NCBI GenBank assembly: GCA_011800155.1
Contig: CM022373.1
Span: 1,922,001 to 1,986,000, forward strand
From: Flammulina velutipes
Lineage: Eukaryota > Basidiomycota > Agaricomycetes > Agaricales > Physalacriaceae
Direction: 5' to 3'
Length of the DNA stretch: 64,000 nucleotides
Shown: one piece after another, positions 31,146 through 43,150 of the stretch
Layout: each line of letters begins with the position of its first letter
How positions within the stretch are numbered: the first letter of the stretch is position 1
Translations under genes and position numbers: made by a program
The notes under the pieces: generated by a model
Seen by the model: only the letters and a program-made list of their open reading frames with translations
Databases searched by the model: none
Told to the model about the DNA's origin: nothing

Positions 31146-34100
31146 ATGGCCACGGCAAATCCACTGCAAATGCTGCAGGCAGCGCTGTCGGTGACGGCGA
31201 ACTCGACAGAGCAGGTAGAGCTGCTGGGCGCGCTCCGTGAAGCGTTGGAGGCGCAGCCAGCCACCATCCGGACACTGGTGGGCGTGCTCATCCCCACCGT
31301 CGTTAACGCCAGCGACTCGCTGCTGAAGAGATGGATAGTTGACCTCCTACACTACGCTATCTGCCGCTCTACGCTATCTCTCGATGAAAAGACGCAGTGT
31401 CAGTCGCTACGTTGAATAACAATTTTCTTGCATATTGAATTTCCGTTCCGTAGTCTCTCTGCAAGCTCTGGACACGTTAGCACAACTCCTCGACGACGGA
31501 ACGCCAGCAATTGTCAAAGTCGCAATCCAGTGCTTCACCACCGTCTATCCCCTGCTCTTCCGATATCTGTACGCGTCTTGTCCGTGGTCTGTATGTGGCG
31601 CGTGCTCACAGAACAACAGTAGTGCCAATAGATCCAACGCAGCGCCGTGGAACACCGTTTCGACGTGCAAAACACGCATTCTGGCGCTGGTAGATGCTCC
31701 AGGCGTCAAGAATGGCATCCGAGTTGCTGCAGTCAAGTTTATGCAGCGGGTAATACTCGTGCAGACGCGTGGAATATCGGACCCTCGTGTGCGTTGCTGG
31801 GCTCATCTCAAGTGTCTTCTACTGACAATCCAAACAGCTCCAAAACAAAAACGACCCGAATATCTCTGCGTGCGCACCAGATCATCCATTTATCTCAGTC
31901 GCAACCCTCGAGGCGGAGGGTCAGAGGCTGCTACAAACTGTTATTACCATGGTACTCTCCAGCCAGTGAGTTATCCTTCCGTCGTCTATCCCATCCTTAC
32001 CGTTCTCAAGGAATGTCGATGTACTCTCGGCCGTCCTCAATAGTTGGGCAACATTAAGCAAGCTGCGGCCCGGCATGACCTCTCTCATCGTCAACACCCT
32101 TAGTCGATGGTCGCCACTTCCTCTCCAGAACCTCTCAGCCTCAAGTATTAAAAGCGTCGAAAAGGCCATACGCATCCTGTTAATCCACATATCTCGGTAT
32201 GCCTCAATCCACTCCGTTCGCCTGACACTCAACATGATCATAGAATACCCTCAAACACATCATTCCACCCTCAAATCAATGAAATTCTCACACAACAGAC
32301 TGCCCGGATGGAAAAAGCAGCCATCGAAGAAAAGAGACGCAAAGCCGGAAAGGGTGTTGCTGTAGACAAAAAGCGTCCAAACTCTGATTCCGATCCAACT
32401 ACAGACGCAAAGCGCGTCAAACTGGAGAAGGATGCGCCAAACATTCTGGCTTCTTTCGATTTCACCACCTTGCCACAAACTCTCATTACTGATCTCATTG
32501 TGGCCAACCTCAATGCATTTAGTGAAGCGCGATTGATTGAGCTTGTGCGAATCTACAAGGAAAAACATGGGTTGATTGCTGCCCCGACTCCTCCTCCTCC
32601 TGTACCCAAGCCTTCGGTGGAACCTAAGATAGATGCACCACGAAGTGCACCCATTCCCCCTCCCGCTCCTGTAGCCTCGTCTTCCAACGCTCCGCGCTCC
32701 GCCACCCCGCCGACCGAACCTACACCAAAGATTGAAGAACCCGTCGATCCGCTCTCCATGGACATTGATCAAGAAGAATTAGAGTTCGAACCTGATCGAT
32801 TGAACGAAGAGGTATGACTCTCCTCTCAACGTCCATATAACCCATACTAATTTCGATTCGTAGCTGTCGGGCCCTCTGCCTGTGGAGTCGTCGCAAAGTG
32901 CGCCCTCCTCCATACCATTAGCCGACTTCAAGCTTCCTCCGCCCAAGGAACTGGACGAGTCGAACCGTCTTGATGCAGTTAATGCAACGTTAGAGCGAAT
33001 ACGAGCTGGTGCAGAAGAGATTCGAGCTAGTTTCGTCGATGCTGGGGTGTCGCCTGATTCTCAGATAGCGAGTGCGAGGGGGGCGATGGACATGTCGATG
33101 CTGTTGCTTATTAGGGTGGTCACCAGAGTAGCTAAGCCTCCGCCGGAGCTTGGTGGTGAGGAAGAAGAGGAGACGTATTATCAGAGACAGGATGGGATGC
33201 GCCAGTTGTTATGTGATTACATCATGGCGGATTTCCCGGCAAGGTGATTTCTTGCACCTCGGAAGAAGAGACAGCTAACTAACGATGATGGTAGGGTGCG
33301 ACTCGCAATCACTTGGATGAACGAGGAGTGGTACAACGATCGCATACGACAACAATTGGATGGTGACAAATGGGTATGATTCTCTTTGGCAATGATATCT
33401 GTATTTGACTTCTGAACAGCGCTCAAACTACGAGACCTGGCTGAATCAAGTAGTTTCGCGGTACGAGACACTGTTGGAAGGCAAGGACCGATCATTCTCC
33501 AAATTCATTTTAGACCTACCCGACATACCTTCCGACATCTTCACCTTACTTCGAGAGTTATGTATCGACATGGAGAGGTAAGCGCACATCTCCCAAATAT
33601 CATTAATTGGCAACTGACTGTATCAATGCAGCTCCGAAAAGATGCAGGTTGGCTTCACCGCGCTACGTGGATTCGTTATACAACGACCTGGGCTCCGTGC
33701 CGAAGCTTTGAATATCCTGCTGGAGCTCACGACGCATCCTGACAAGAAAATTCGAGGTGCAGCGATCAATACTGTGAAGCTTTGGGTTCCGAACCATCAA
33801 CCAATGGATCATATGGTCCGAATCTTTGCACTGCAGATGCTTCGCAAACTGCAGCATGTCGCAGAGGAGCCGCCCGTGACAGCCAACGAAGTCCGTATAT
33901 CAATACCAACGGAAGCCTCGGTTCCACAACCATCGAAACCAGCATCGGATATGGATGTAGACGGTGCTGCACCAGAAGCTGTTGTCGCATCTACGGATGC
34001 GAATGGCAAGATTGACGAAGACGAAAACATGGAGGATGGTCAATTACCACAGGAAGACCTCGTTCAGACGCCTTATCTCCCCAACCGGATACTGCTCCCT

Positions 34101-35394
34101 GCGCAGAAAGGCGATGTCCTACAGCATGTCGAGCTGCTGTTTGCCCTTTCCGTTAAAGTACCAGAGTTCTTAGAAGAGTACGTCGTGCGGTTTGGCTATC
34201 ATCCTAATACTTACGTTCCGCGTAGAATCTTTGCGGCGTATGGCCAAATGGATGTTTCCGTCCAACAGGCTATCCAAGAGTTGCTCACGCCATTAATTCG
34301 TTCGCTTGGATCTAGTCACGCCAAACTTCTTACTCTTGTGCGACAGTGCCCTCCTGGTGCCGAAACCCTTGCACTCAGGGTGTTAACTATCTTCACGGAG
34401 CATGGCCGGCCAAGTCCTCAACTTGTCAGTCTGGCCAAAGCACTGATCAACGAGCGTGATCTGGATGCCCGCTTCCTGATACCTATCATCGCAGAAATGG
34501 ATAAAGTCAGTTATCTTCCTTGTTCTATGGCCATGGTGAACTGATGTTTCCCGATGCAGCCTGATATCATCCGACATTTGCCAAAGATTGTTGGTATACT
34601 CAATGGAGGATCTGAAGCCAAGAACCTTGTTCGTTCTGTCTTTACTTCGATTGTGACAACGTCATCGCAAACGTTTGGGAGCGTCTCGTCTAACCTCCCT
34701 CGGGTACGGCAAAGCGAGCTTCTGACCCCTGCGGAACTGATGGTTCTACTGCACGACTACGAGAAGGAGATCGGAATCAAGAGCGCCGTGGAAGGTACTA
34801 CCATTTTCTGCTTTTGCATCAATTTCTGACGAGGCGATTGAACTTAGCTATTGGAATCTGTTTCTCTATGACGGATGTTTACAAGTCTGAAATTCTCGCA
34901 GTTGTAATGCAGCAGATCATGGACAAACCTGTGCTTCCCGTGCTGTTCCTTCGGACGGTGAGTCCTAGTTATGCACGATATGTTTCGATACAACTTGAAC
35001 TCGCTTGCAGGTCATCCAAGCCGTGACTACGTACAAATCCCTCATCGGTTTCGTGTCCACCACGCTCCTGTCGCGTTTGATAACCAAGAAGATCTGGACG
35101 AACCCGCCGTTATGGGAAGGCTTCATACGCTGTGCAAAAGCCATCGCGCCAGCCAGCTTCGGGGCTTTATTGCAGCTTCCGAAGGACCAGCTGCGGGAGT
35201 TGGTGGATAAGCAGCCTACACTCAAAGCGGGGCTGAGGGACTTTGTGATGAAGAAGGCTACAAATAAGGCGAGGGTATCGGGGTTTCTGGATATCTTTGG
35301 GGATGGAGATGCGGATGCTGGGGATGGGAAGGAGGGGAGTGTTAATCCTAATGGTACTGAGGTTGTATCTGTTGCGACGCCTGTGCCTTCATGA
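31146..35394 (+). CDS. Symplekin/Pta1-like scaffold of the mRNA 3'-end processing complex
   Basis: Scaffold of the cleavage and polyadenylation factor in the nucleus (family role). N-terminal HEAT-like helices: MATANPLQMLQAALS, SLLKRWIVDLLHYAICRS, VSLQALDTLAQLLDD, APGVKNGIRVAAVKFMQR. A charged linker with a nuclear-localisation-like DAKRVKLEK and a proline-rich part follow. Then the second helical repeat region (VGFTALRGFVIQRPGLRAEA, IRGAAINTVKLWVPNHQPMD) and the symplekin C-terminal domain (FLRTVIQAVTTYKSLIGFVS, NPPLWEGFIRCAKAIAPASF). Roughly a dozen exons with short introns give about 1100 residues. The start ATG 31146 was chosen over an in-frame ATG at 31116 because of its context and distance to V-ATPase G. 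The tail (GDGDADAGDGKEG) is acidic and variable. Confidence 0.87.
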
Positions 35395-35647
35395 CGACGG
35401 TCCTGTACTATTAACTATTATTACCTGTGATTATAGCTAGCTTGCGTTTTAGAACCTTGAACCTTGAATGTTTGAACACATCTTCGTGTGAGGAAAGGCT
35501 GAGTAAATCTGGTGCATTCTTCTTCAGCAATAAGTACTGGTGTATTCTATAGTTCTGGTATTAGTTAGATTGTAGTAAAGTATTCTCTACATTAGGTTGC
35601 CTTGACTTATCGTATACCAATATCCCTTGTGCCAACTAGCCCTCCGA

Positions 35648-36514
35648 TCATGAATGCTTTATTTCAACATCCAGTCCCGTACTGCTCATCTCCGCAAGAC
35701 TTATCATGATATCCACCGAACAATCCCTAACCGTGTGCAGTACGATCCGTTTCAAGATTTGTACTGCCTGCACGCCCGCCCTACGAGACGAAATCATTGT
35801 AAGCAAACGCTCGCTCACGTTGAAACCTTCGGCGTAGCCAATCAACGTGATACTCTCGAGTCCAGTCCCCAAAGTCTGTTGTCCACGTGCAGTCAAAGCC
35901 TTGCATATACCTTCGATGCCCTCAAGGTTCGATATGAATCTGATCTCCAAGCTGTTGATCCCAGGCATTTGTCGAAGTAACCATTCAAGTGCCGCCACTT
36001 CCCCGTCATCACCTAACCGCATACGCAGAACGACGCGCTTGCATACTCGGGAACGAAATGCCAGAGGTGTACCAGGCGTTACCACCTGGTTGGGTGTTCC
36101 CAAAGCTGCCCGCCTCCAGCTAGATGAGACCCTGGACAGTACCCACGCAGGATACGAACGATGAAGGGAGTCGACCAGGGTTGGTCTCCAAAAATCGGGC
36201 CAAGTCGGCGTAGGAAATGACTGTGTGGCGGCATTAAAGATTTCGGATAGGACTTCTGGATGGAAGCGACGAAGTGGATGGAGTACTGCAGATATGTCGT
36301 CCAACAGTGCATCTGCCTCAGCTTTCTCCTGCTCAACCCTTGATAATTCGGCCTTCAATGTGACAATCCTAGACGCCATGTCATTCGAGGATTGCCGTAG
36401 AGTGGTGGAGAAGTCGGTAATTTCTTGTCTTTCCTGGCCAATTGGATTCTCGTTGCTATTTCGTAGAGCTTGAATCCGGGCTCTCTGAGCATCAGAGATG
36501 TCCAGGACAGACAT
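35648..36514 (-). pseudogene. F-box-like paralogue 2 with internal deletion of about 225 residues
   Basis: The N-terminus (MSVLDISDAQRARIQALRNS), coiled coil and F-box-like block (RFHPEVLSEIFNAATQSF, PAWVLSRVSSSWRRAALG) match the paralogue at 36816. The reading then passes from AALGTPNQVVTPG straight into TPLAFRSRVCKRVVLRMR, which in the full-length paralogue lies about 225 residues later. The frame and the normal C-terminus are kept, so a 288-residue protein could be made. The leucine-rich middle, the likely substrate-binding part, is gone. Called a pseudogene with reserve; it may be a working short form. Confidence 0.65.
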
Positions 36515-36815
36515 ACTAGTAACATTAGAACGCGTCTTTAAGCTTCAAATTGTAAATTCACGTTACAGGCGTGAAATGAAGTCGACAACGCGTCGAATAC
36601 GAGTGGCGGATCGTGTTCAAGTTGAACCGCGTAAACCACGGCAATTAATGTGGCGCAACCCCCTTGCTGAGTTTCAGTGAGTACATCCTGATTCAATCGG
36701 TTCTCTCTGATGGTATGTAATACTGCATAGCATAGCCTCATTCGTGGATGGTGGACTATTGAATATTGAGTCTTGGCTCACTAGTACTGACAAGTTGAAA
36801 TACCTACATAAGGGT
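36515..36815. other. Spacer between two F-box-like paralogues
   Basis: Includes a stretch (36560-36620, GAAATGAAGTCGACAACGCG) repeated upstream of the next paralogue near 38440-38475. The two genes were therefore duplicated together with their promoters. Confidence 0.6.
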
Positions 36816-38369
36816 TCACAGATGCGTTATTGTAACCTCAAGTCCTGTACTACTTAACTGCGCAAGGCCTGTCATAACGTCGTCCGAGCAATCCTTCACT
36901 CCCCGGAGCACAAGCCCTTTCAGAACCTGCTCTCCGTCTACATGATCCGCCCTACGGGACACGATCATCGTAATCAAACGCTCGTCTACGCTGAAGCCAT
37001 GAGAACCAACCAACGTGATGCTCTCGAGTCCAGCGCCTACAGTCTCCCGTCGGTGCGAAGTCAAAGCCTCGCAAATGTCCCCGATGCCCCAACCTTCTGT
37101 CATAATTTCGATCTCCAATCTAACGATCCCAGGCAGTTCATGAAGGAGCCATACGAGGGCGTCCACTTCAATTTCGTCCCCCTGTTGCATACACAGAGCG
37201 AGGTGCCTGCAAGTCGTCGTACGAAATGCTAGGGGTGTACCACGCACTAAGGCATTTTCCAGACGACTGGCAGAGGGTTTGAGTGTCAAGGAAGTCAACT
37301 CCGGCGCGTGGATATAACCGCAAATAGCCCGTATTTTGTTCGCTTTGCCAGTCACAGAGAGAGTCCGCAACTTTGACAAAGTGATTGGAGTTGTAGTTGT
37401 GCGTATTGGCGTGAGCCCCACCGGAGCTGCTATGAGCTGCAACGTCTGCACCGATGACATGGTCCTGAATAATTGTAAATTAGCGTCCTCCGTTTGCATG
37501 TTACCGAAGTGGCGGAACGTGTGGATTTGACTCCAGGGTAAGTTGAAATGCAAGAGGCCATCGGAAATATTGGTGACAACCTGGCTGAGCTGTGGGGCTT
37601 GAGAGGACATGAATGCATTGTAGATCCGATTTGGGGGAGGCATGGCGTCAAAAGGGAGTTGGATGGTTTTCAGGATGGAGAATGGCCCGGGAACAGATTC
37701 CAACGCTACGTAATCGTTCGTAGGGAGGTATATGTAGGCAAGTTCCCATCGATGGCATGTCATGAGAAGAGTCGGGAATGTTGGGTGATTTTGGAAAGCA
37801 GATTGCCTTTTGCTGCCTAGACGGACAGATATTGCCCGGTTTCCAGAACGAGAGAGGAAAGTTGATAGGAGGAATGATATGTTCACTGTGTTGTCTTGCC
37901 AGTGATCGCTGTCGAGAGCGAGGATGACAGTCGACCAAAGGTTGCCCGTCCCTAGAGCTGCCGTCCTCCATCTAGAACAGACCTTGGACAGCACCCACGC
38001 AGGATACGAACGGTGAAGGGAGTCTACCATAGATGGGTTCACGAAGTCACGCACAGTCGGCGTTGGAGATAACCGTAAAGCGGCATCGAAGATTTCGGAT
38101 AGGACTTCCTGGGGCAAGCTACGGATTGGATGCAGAATTGCAGCTATGTCATCCAAGAGTGCATCCGCCTGCGTTTTTTCCTCCTCGATTCCTGCTAATT
38201 CGGACCGCAAGGCCACAATCCTGGACGCCAAATCGTCCGAGGCTTGCCGCAGAGTAGCTGAAAAATCGGTGATATCTTTTCTCTCCTGGCCAACTGGGTT
38301 CTCGTTGCTATCTCGTAGAGCTTGAATCCGGGATTTTTGGGCATCGGGGATGTCCAGGACAGCGGCCAT
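36816..38369 (-). CDS. F-box-like protein, paralogue 3 (intact)
   Basis: A single exon of 517 residues with the same plan as the gene at 21325. N-terminal MAAVLDIPDAQKSRIQALRD and heptad-rich helix; F-box-like block IRSLPQEVLSEIFDAALRLS, PAWVLSKVCSRWRTAALGTG; then Leu-rich repeats such as LSKLRTLSVTGKANKIRAIC and LVWLLHELPGIVRLEIEIM; and the shared C-terminus GFSVDERLITMIVSRRAD. Probably an SCF substrate adaptor (family inference). It lies head-to-tail with the shortened paralogue 300 bases downstream and shares its promoter sequence. Confidence 0.8.
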   Translation of the reverse strand: MAAVLDIPDAQKSRIQALRDSNENPVGQERKDITDFSATLRQASDDLASRIVALRSELAGIEEEKTQADALLDDIAAILHPIRSLPQEVLSEIFDAALRLSPTPTVRDFVNPSMVDSLHRSYPAWVLSKVCSRWRTAALGTGNLWSTVILALDSDHWQDNTVNISFLLSTFLSRSGNRAISVRLGSKRQSAFQNHPTFPTLLMTCHRWELAYIYLPTNDYVALESVPGPFSILKTIQLPFDAMPPPNRIYNAFMSSQAPQLSQVVTNISDGLLHFNLPWSQIHTFRHFGNMQTEDANLQLFRTMSSVQTLQLIAAPVGLTPIRTTTTPITLSKLRTLSVTGKANKIRAICGYIHAPELTSLTLKPSASRLENALVRGTPLAFRTTTCRHLALCMQQGDEIEVDALVWLLHELPGIVRLEIEIMTEGWGIGDICEALTSHRRETVGAGLESITLVGSHGFSVDERLITMIVSRRADHVDGEQVLKGLVLRGVKDCSDDVMTGLAQLSSTGLEVTITHL

Positions 38370-38639
38370 ACTATCATGTATGATATCGTCAGAACGCGTC
38401 GGGAAGCTGTTTGAAAGGTTATATTCACGTTAAGAATGTGAAATGAAGTCGACAACGCGTCGAATACGAGACGTGCGCGTGGATCGTGGTCAAGTCGTAT
38501 CGCATAAACAAGACACAACATGGCTGTCAATGTACTCACTTTGCTAAGTCGTTTCAGTACTGCGACCTGTACATTGTTATAATTTGATGTCAGAGATGAC
38601 AATACATATTTATTTGTTCTCCAATTTCCTACGTTCCCT

Positions 38640-39094
38640 TCACAAAATGAGGCCGATGATTCCAGCCACGACCCCCACAACTACTCCCTCTGATTTCAAG
38701 GCAACATAGAAAGCGCCGTCCGAGTCACTTTCCGCTGTCTCCGACGTCTCACTGCTAGTAGATGTGGAGGTTCCCGACTCAGCGCTCGACGAATTGCCGG
38801 TTGATGATATCAAAGTTGTCGAAGGAGAAGATCCTGACGGATTTGACAAGATAGTAGATGAAAGACTGGGTAGGTCGGACGAAGGCGTCCCAGAGCCAAA
38901 AGGATTACTGAAAATCGTGCTGAAGGCCGTCAAAAGATTAATGCTAGAGCATACTGCGTCACCAATCCTTACCTGATGTCTGTATGAAGGGGGTCGATAT
39001 TGCTTGCACTTGTCGGTACAGGCGCGGTGGGGATAGTCAAATCTTGGGCACCGGAGAGCCCGAGTAGCGTCAAGTAAAAGAGAGATTTGAACAT
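38640..39094 (-). CDS. Small secreted or GPI-anchored Ser/Thr-rich protein
   Basis: Two exons (39094..38973 and 38919..38640) join in phase to 133 residues. The N-terminus MFKSLFYLTLLGLSGAQ is a clear signal peptide. The body is rich in Ser, Thr and Gly with likely O-glycosylation sites (SSAESGTSTSTSSETSETAE). The C-terminus ends in a hydrophobic stretch (VVVGVVAGIIGLIL) right at the stop, after a small-residue region, as in GPI-anchored fungal wall proteins. No cysteine framework is seen, so it is unlike hydrophobins or CFEM proteins. Function unknown. Confidence 0.75.
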
Positions 39095-39410
39095 GGTTAT
39101 TGGCTAGTCATTTTGGAACAGGATGAGAAGCTTATATACATCCCGTATCTTAGTCCTGTGGTACATGTAGTGGAGTCAGTTACATCATACTCTGAACAGC
39201 CAGCGTGGAAGAGGGGAGCCTTTGGAGTCGCTGGTGATGTTGATTCACATGGCCATTTGCAGTGTGTTGATGACTGAGCAAGTGAAACCATCATGATAAT
39301 ATTCACGTGTCGAGATGGTGGCACTGCCCGTCAATCTCGTCCCGGAATGGCCAATGCTTTAAATCCAAAAATGATCGAACATAGCCTCAAAGCTCTCATA
39401 TCCTTCAACC
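39095..39410. other. Bidirectional promoter region
   Basis: About 315 bases between divergent genes; CATGTAGTGGAGTCAGTTAC and similar motifs are not recognised. No gene supported. Confidence 0.4.
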
Positions 39411-40466
39411 ATGTCGCCCCCTTTCAACATCGACAGTACGAAAAACGCGCAGAATCCCCCACGATCCGAGTATACTTTCGTATCGGACACACCTCCCCTT
39501 TACGAAAAAGACAGCTCACACCGGACAAACTGCAACTGGAGTTACTCCATGTAGAAGCAATCCCACAGCATTGAGCTCATGGTTCAAGTGAAAACCTCTC
39601 GCCAGCACAGGGAAATCAATCTAACCATTCAAACTATCCTTCGCGACATCGTACGCCCCACGACAGATACTGTCGCTGCTGTGGGTATCATTCAAAGTTG
39701 CGCTGACACTTGCGGCTCCTATTCTCTGTCCTGCACTGCCCTCCTTAACTCAGCCTTCTTCGGAGGACACACACTTTTCTATTGGGTCATCGTCATTAGG
39801 AAATGCGATGAGATCTTCGACAGTCTTTTTCTGCAAGCACAGTACAGCACATTCACAAAATCTGACATCCGACGAGCATGTTTCGTCCTCTCGGACCAGA
39901 CAATGTTGCAGCGACTCCAATCTTGTATCAATCCCCACGAAGAGGCAGATTCTATGCTCCTCTCTGGGTATCCACGAGACACACTCCAAATTCTTCCCGA
40001 CGACGGTTCGGACACATTCGGTGTCACCTTCCACATACAGATTTTCCAGCGCCGCATACGAGCTAATAGGACTCCCAGATTCGAGTTCATGGCGAAAGGG
40101 ACAATCTGGCAGTTATCTTTCGTACAAGATTATCATCGCGAATATCCAGGGAGATGGAACATAGTCATGCGGCTCTTGGGGGACAATCAGTCCACCTATC
40201 CTGATGTACATAGACTCCATCGTAGAGATGCAGGATTACCGAGTTCCGAAGGTGTCGTTGAGATTGGAAAGAAAGGATTATTTGTCGCAGGTGGAGTTTG
40301 TTGGGCGGTTGGATCTGCGTATACAGGACGTGTAAGTTATTTTCATTATTGGTTCCTCCGGCTTACGCCACATTCAAGAGGATCCCGGTATATGGATAGC
40401 GACGGCTCTTTCCTTGCGCGACTCAATCTCAGTGCGCCGTTCATATATCCGAAGGCTGATACCTAG
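39411..40466 (+). pseudogene. Unknown protein gene with one in-frame stop near its start
   Basis: Not recognised. From ATG 39411 the frame reads MSPPFNIDSTKNAQNPPRSE, YTFVSDTPPLYEKDSS and NWSYSM, then meets a single TAG at 39552-39554. It continues in the same frame as a 295-residue open stretch from ATG 39579. That part has VQVKTSRQHREINLTIQTIL, DTFGVTFHIQIFQRRIRANR, FEFMAKGTIWQLSFVQDYHR and DSDGSFLARLNLSAPF, which look like paired beta-rich domains. Either the stop broke the gene, or the working start is 39579 and the upstream frame is leader. A 51-base in-frame piece at 40330-40380 with GT..AG ends may be an intron. Confidence 0.5.
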
Positions 40467-41474
40467 TTACAGTCATATCTCCTTGTGAGCTTGCAAGGTT
40501 TCCTACGAAGTGAACACTTCGGAGGCTGCTCTGAATCGGTCATCGGTCAGGGCTCGGTTTACAATAAGCTCTTCCTCAAACTTCGTCAGAAAATAGACTT
40601 TGTATTGCCTCAACAGACTAGGCCTTGAGGATTGCAGGGTGGCGAGTGTCGTATCGTTTCATATCAACGTCTACTGTATAGAATAAAATACCTAAGATGG
40701 CGGTGTTTATTGAAGGAATCATTCTTATCATCGGAGCGCCCATGTAGCGACGGCTGTTCTCGAATCTTAACACCTCAAGCTGGCTCTACTTGAGTTGTAC
40801 CAAGGCAGGGATTTGACTTCGGCATTTACCGATAGAGACTCTGACCGACTCTGACGTCCTCTGAAACTAACGGTCACTTTGAGCTGCCAATAACTTTGTC
40901 CTGCCCTCCAAATTTCTTGTCTCTGCGAAGTGCGATACTTAACTGAGCTTATTTATGTCTCATGGCCTCAGTCTAGTTGCCTGGCGGCCTTGGGCCCGAC
41001 GTGGCCCGATGCTACGTGTTTTCGCAAGTTTTTGTATTCCGTGATGTCGGATGGATCCATCGTGAGCTAGTGACCCTTAGGATTCGGTCTAAGTACCAAT
41101 AGCTTGGGCTCTAGGGAAAAGGGAAATTCGAGGGGACTTGAACGGCGATATTGACACTGGTGCACGCTTTCTAGGTGGCTGGCTCAGTTGAGCACTGCAC
41201 GGTGGAACCCACTAGACAGCTAAGCGCGGCCAACGTCCTTGGGATCTCGGGCGGTATGCACTAGTGCAAGAATGCCAAGTACGTATTCGTTTTGATTGTC
41301 TTACCACGAGTTTACAACCTATTGAGTTCTTCGCGCCCATATACACTGCCCCATGATTCCATCATGATAGATCATCGAGACAATCATCGGTGCCAATCTT
41401 CCTTACGGCAGCGTGCGCCCATTTATAAGAAGTCGTACATTCTAGGGAGGTGTAAGTAGCTCTCTCTTCTTGCC
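40467..41474. other. Gene-poor stretch of about 1 kb
   Basis: No open frame with recognisable content on either strand, no tRNA fold and no terminal repeats noticed. It may hold decayed sequence. Confidence 0.5.
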
Positions 41475-42938
41475 ATGCCTCGCATATCCGCTTCCAATGC
41501 TGCTTGGGTTGCTACGACTCTCATTTCGATGTCTTGGGAGTTTACATTCTATGGTTCGTAGATCCCGTCGTGATTCGTGTACTCCGAAGCTCAATACAGT
41601 TTTAGGCGTTTTCGCTGCAATCGTGATTACGACATCGTGGATCCTCATGTCAGTTGCCGTCTACCATCGTCTCTCTGCAGCACCTGCTCATGTTGTACCA
41701 GACAAAAAGGTCTCCGGGATTCCCGCGCACGACGCTGGCTATTCTTGATCAACGTAGTCATGTTTGGCATATCTACGGCGCATGTCGTTATCATGGAAAA
41801 GTTCTATCTCCTCCAGTACCCGACTCTCACGTCTGACCTGGTTGACGATAATCCCGAGTGGATGGTGGTTCAATTGAATAAATGGCGTATAGCGATGATG
41901 GTGTTGCGTAGAGTGAGCGTGAGTGTTATTATACCTTTATCTGCCGATCACTGGGCTGACTTGACTCTCTGCTGCATAGTATCTGATCAGCGATGCGGTC
42001 GTCGTCTGGAGAACGTGGTGCATATGGCAAGACAATGTCTGGGTCCGTTTATATCTTGGATTTCTGCTATTGGCAACAGCAGGTATGCTCTAGTGGTCTC
42101 AACGCGAAACATGACACTGAGTCTAAGCATAGCCACATCCATCTTCACCGCTGTTGCGTCAGGAATCCCGCTACATCTGAATGGGCGGATAACCAACCTG
42201 ACTGGGTCGTTGCCTCTACTAGTGACGAACTTCAGCACAATACTTCTGTGCGGGTATAAAGTCTGGTAGGGCCCTTCAACTCAATGAGCTCCCCATTACT
42301 GAGAACATTCAGGGAATACCGACGTTTTGTCAGAGCGGCGTTCAAAGGCAGACGTCACAATTCACTTGTGGAAAATGTGTTGCTTATTCTGGTCGAATCC
42401 GGATCTTTATATGTTATCTTCTGGGTACGCGCTTAGCTCATGTCCTTCAGTGACATACTCAAACTGAATATTCTGCCCAGCTACTCTTCATGCTCGGAGA
42501 TTTTGGCTACTTCGCAACGGGGCCATTCGGTCCTGCGTTTGGCCTCGAGTGGTTCATGCCTCACTTCGCTGTACGTCAGCGAAGATCATCCCATCGCCAA
42601 ACTAACCACACGTAAAACAGGGCATCTACACCTCACTCATCATCCTCGTTGTCGCATTGTCCAGGACCGCATCCGACACGTTCTGTTCCGCGATCGAGTA
42701 CGACCTCCAAACGCACAACCTCGTAGGGAATACAGAAAAGAACCAGCTAGACGTTATGCGCTTCGCGCCTGCCCCAGCACCTGGATCTACTTTTGCCACT
42801 GTGGAACTTGGATTGAGCGATTCTAGTGCGGGCACGGGCACAGACACGGACACGAGACGTGACTCAAATGATCTCCCGCGTCGATCAGAATCGCAAGAGG
42901 ATCGCTCAAGTACTAGCTCCAGGCGTAGTAGTTCATGA
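41475..42938 (+). CDS. Multispan membrane protein (receptor-like, seven-segment plan common in Agaricomycetes)
   Basis: Role unknown; the family layout resembles small receptor-like membrane proteins expanded in mushrooms. Splicing eight or nine short exons gives MPRISASNAAWVATLISMSW, VFAAIVITTSWILM, VMFGISTAHVVIMEKFYLLQ, LISDAVVVWRTWCIWQDNVW, LYLGFLLLATAG, SIATSIFTAVASGIPL, LVTNFSTILLCGYK, EYRRFVRAAFKGRRHNSLVE, NVLLILVESGSLYVIFW and GIYTSLIILVVALSRTASDT, then a disordered Ser/Arg-rich tail. All joins have GT..AG ends (for example 42419-42480 and 42571-42620). The aspartate and tryptophans in LISDAVVVWRTW are the most family-like part. The gene looks intact. Confidence 0.7.
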
Positions 42939-43042
42939 TTTCGAAGAAACCCGTATATATGTAGCACTAGTGTACCGTGTACCATCATCATGATGAAGTA
43001 GACATGCAATTTTATGATTGCAACGTTGATATGATCAGAATT

Positions 43043-43150
43043 TGCGGTGACTCGCAGAAAACCGACTTCCGACACTCGACGACAAGGAGCGTCTGCCTTA
43101 TCTTAACGCCATCATCAAGGAGATACTCCGTATCCACCCTCCTGTCCCGA
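43043..43150 (+). pseudogene. Cytochrome P450 relic (K-helix exon only)
   Basis: One exon-sized piece reads ENRLPTLDDKERLPYLNAII, then KEILRIHPPVPT, followed by a donor-like GGTCAG. KEILR is the E-x-x-R K-helix motif, and the proline-rich stretch after it is typical of fungal P450s. The upstream frame has a stop, and no heme-binding Cys loop or I-helix is found nearby, so only a fragment of the gene is left. Confidence 0.75.

Noticed and set aside
40467..41474. tRNA or transposon in the gene-poor stretch
   Set aside because: No cloverleaf-like arms, terminal inverted repeats or transposase motifs found by eye.
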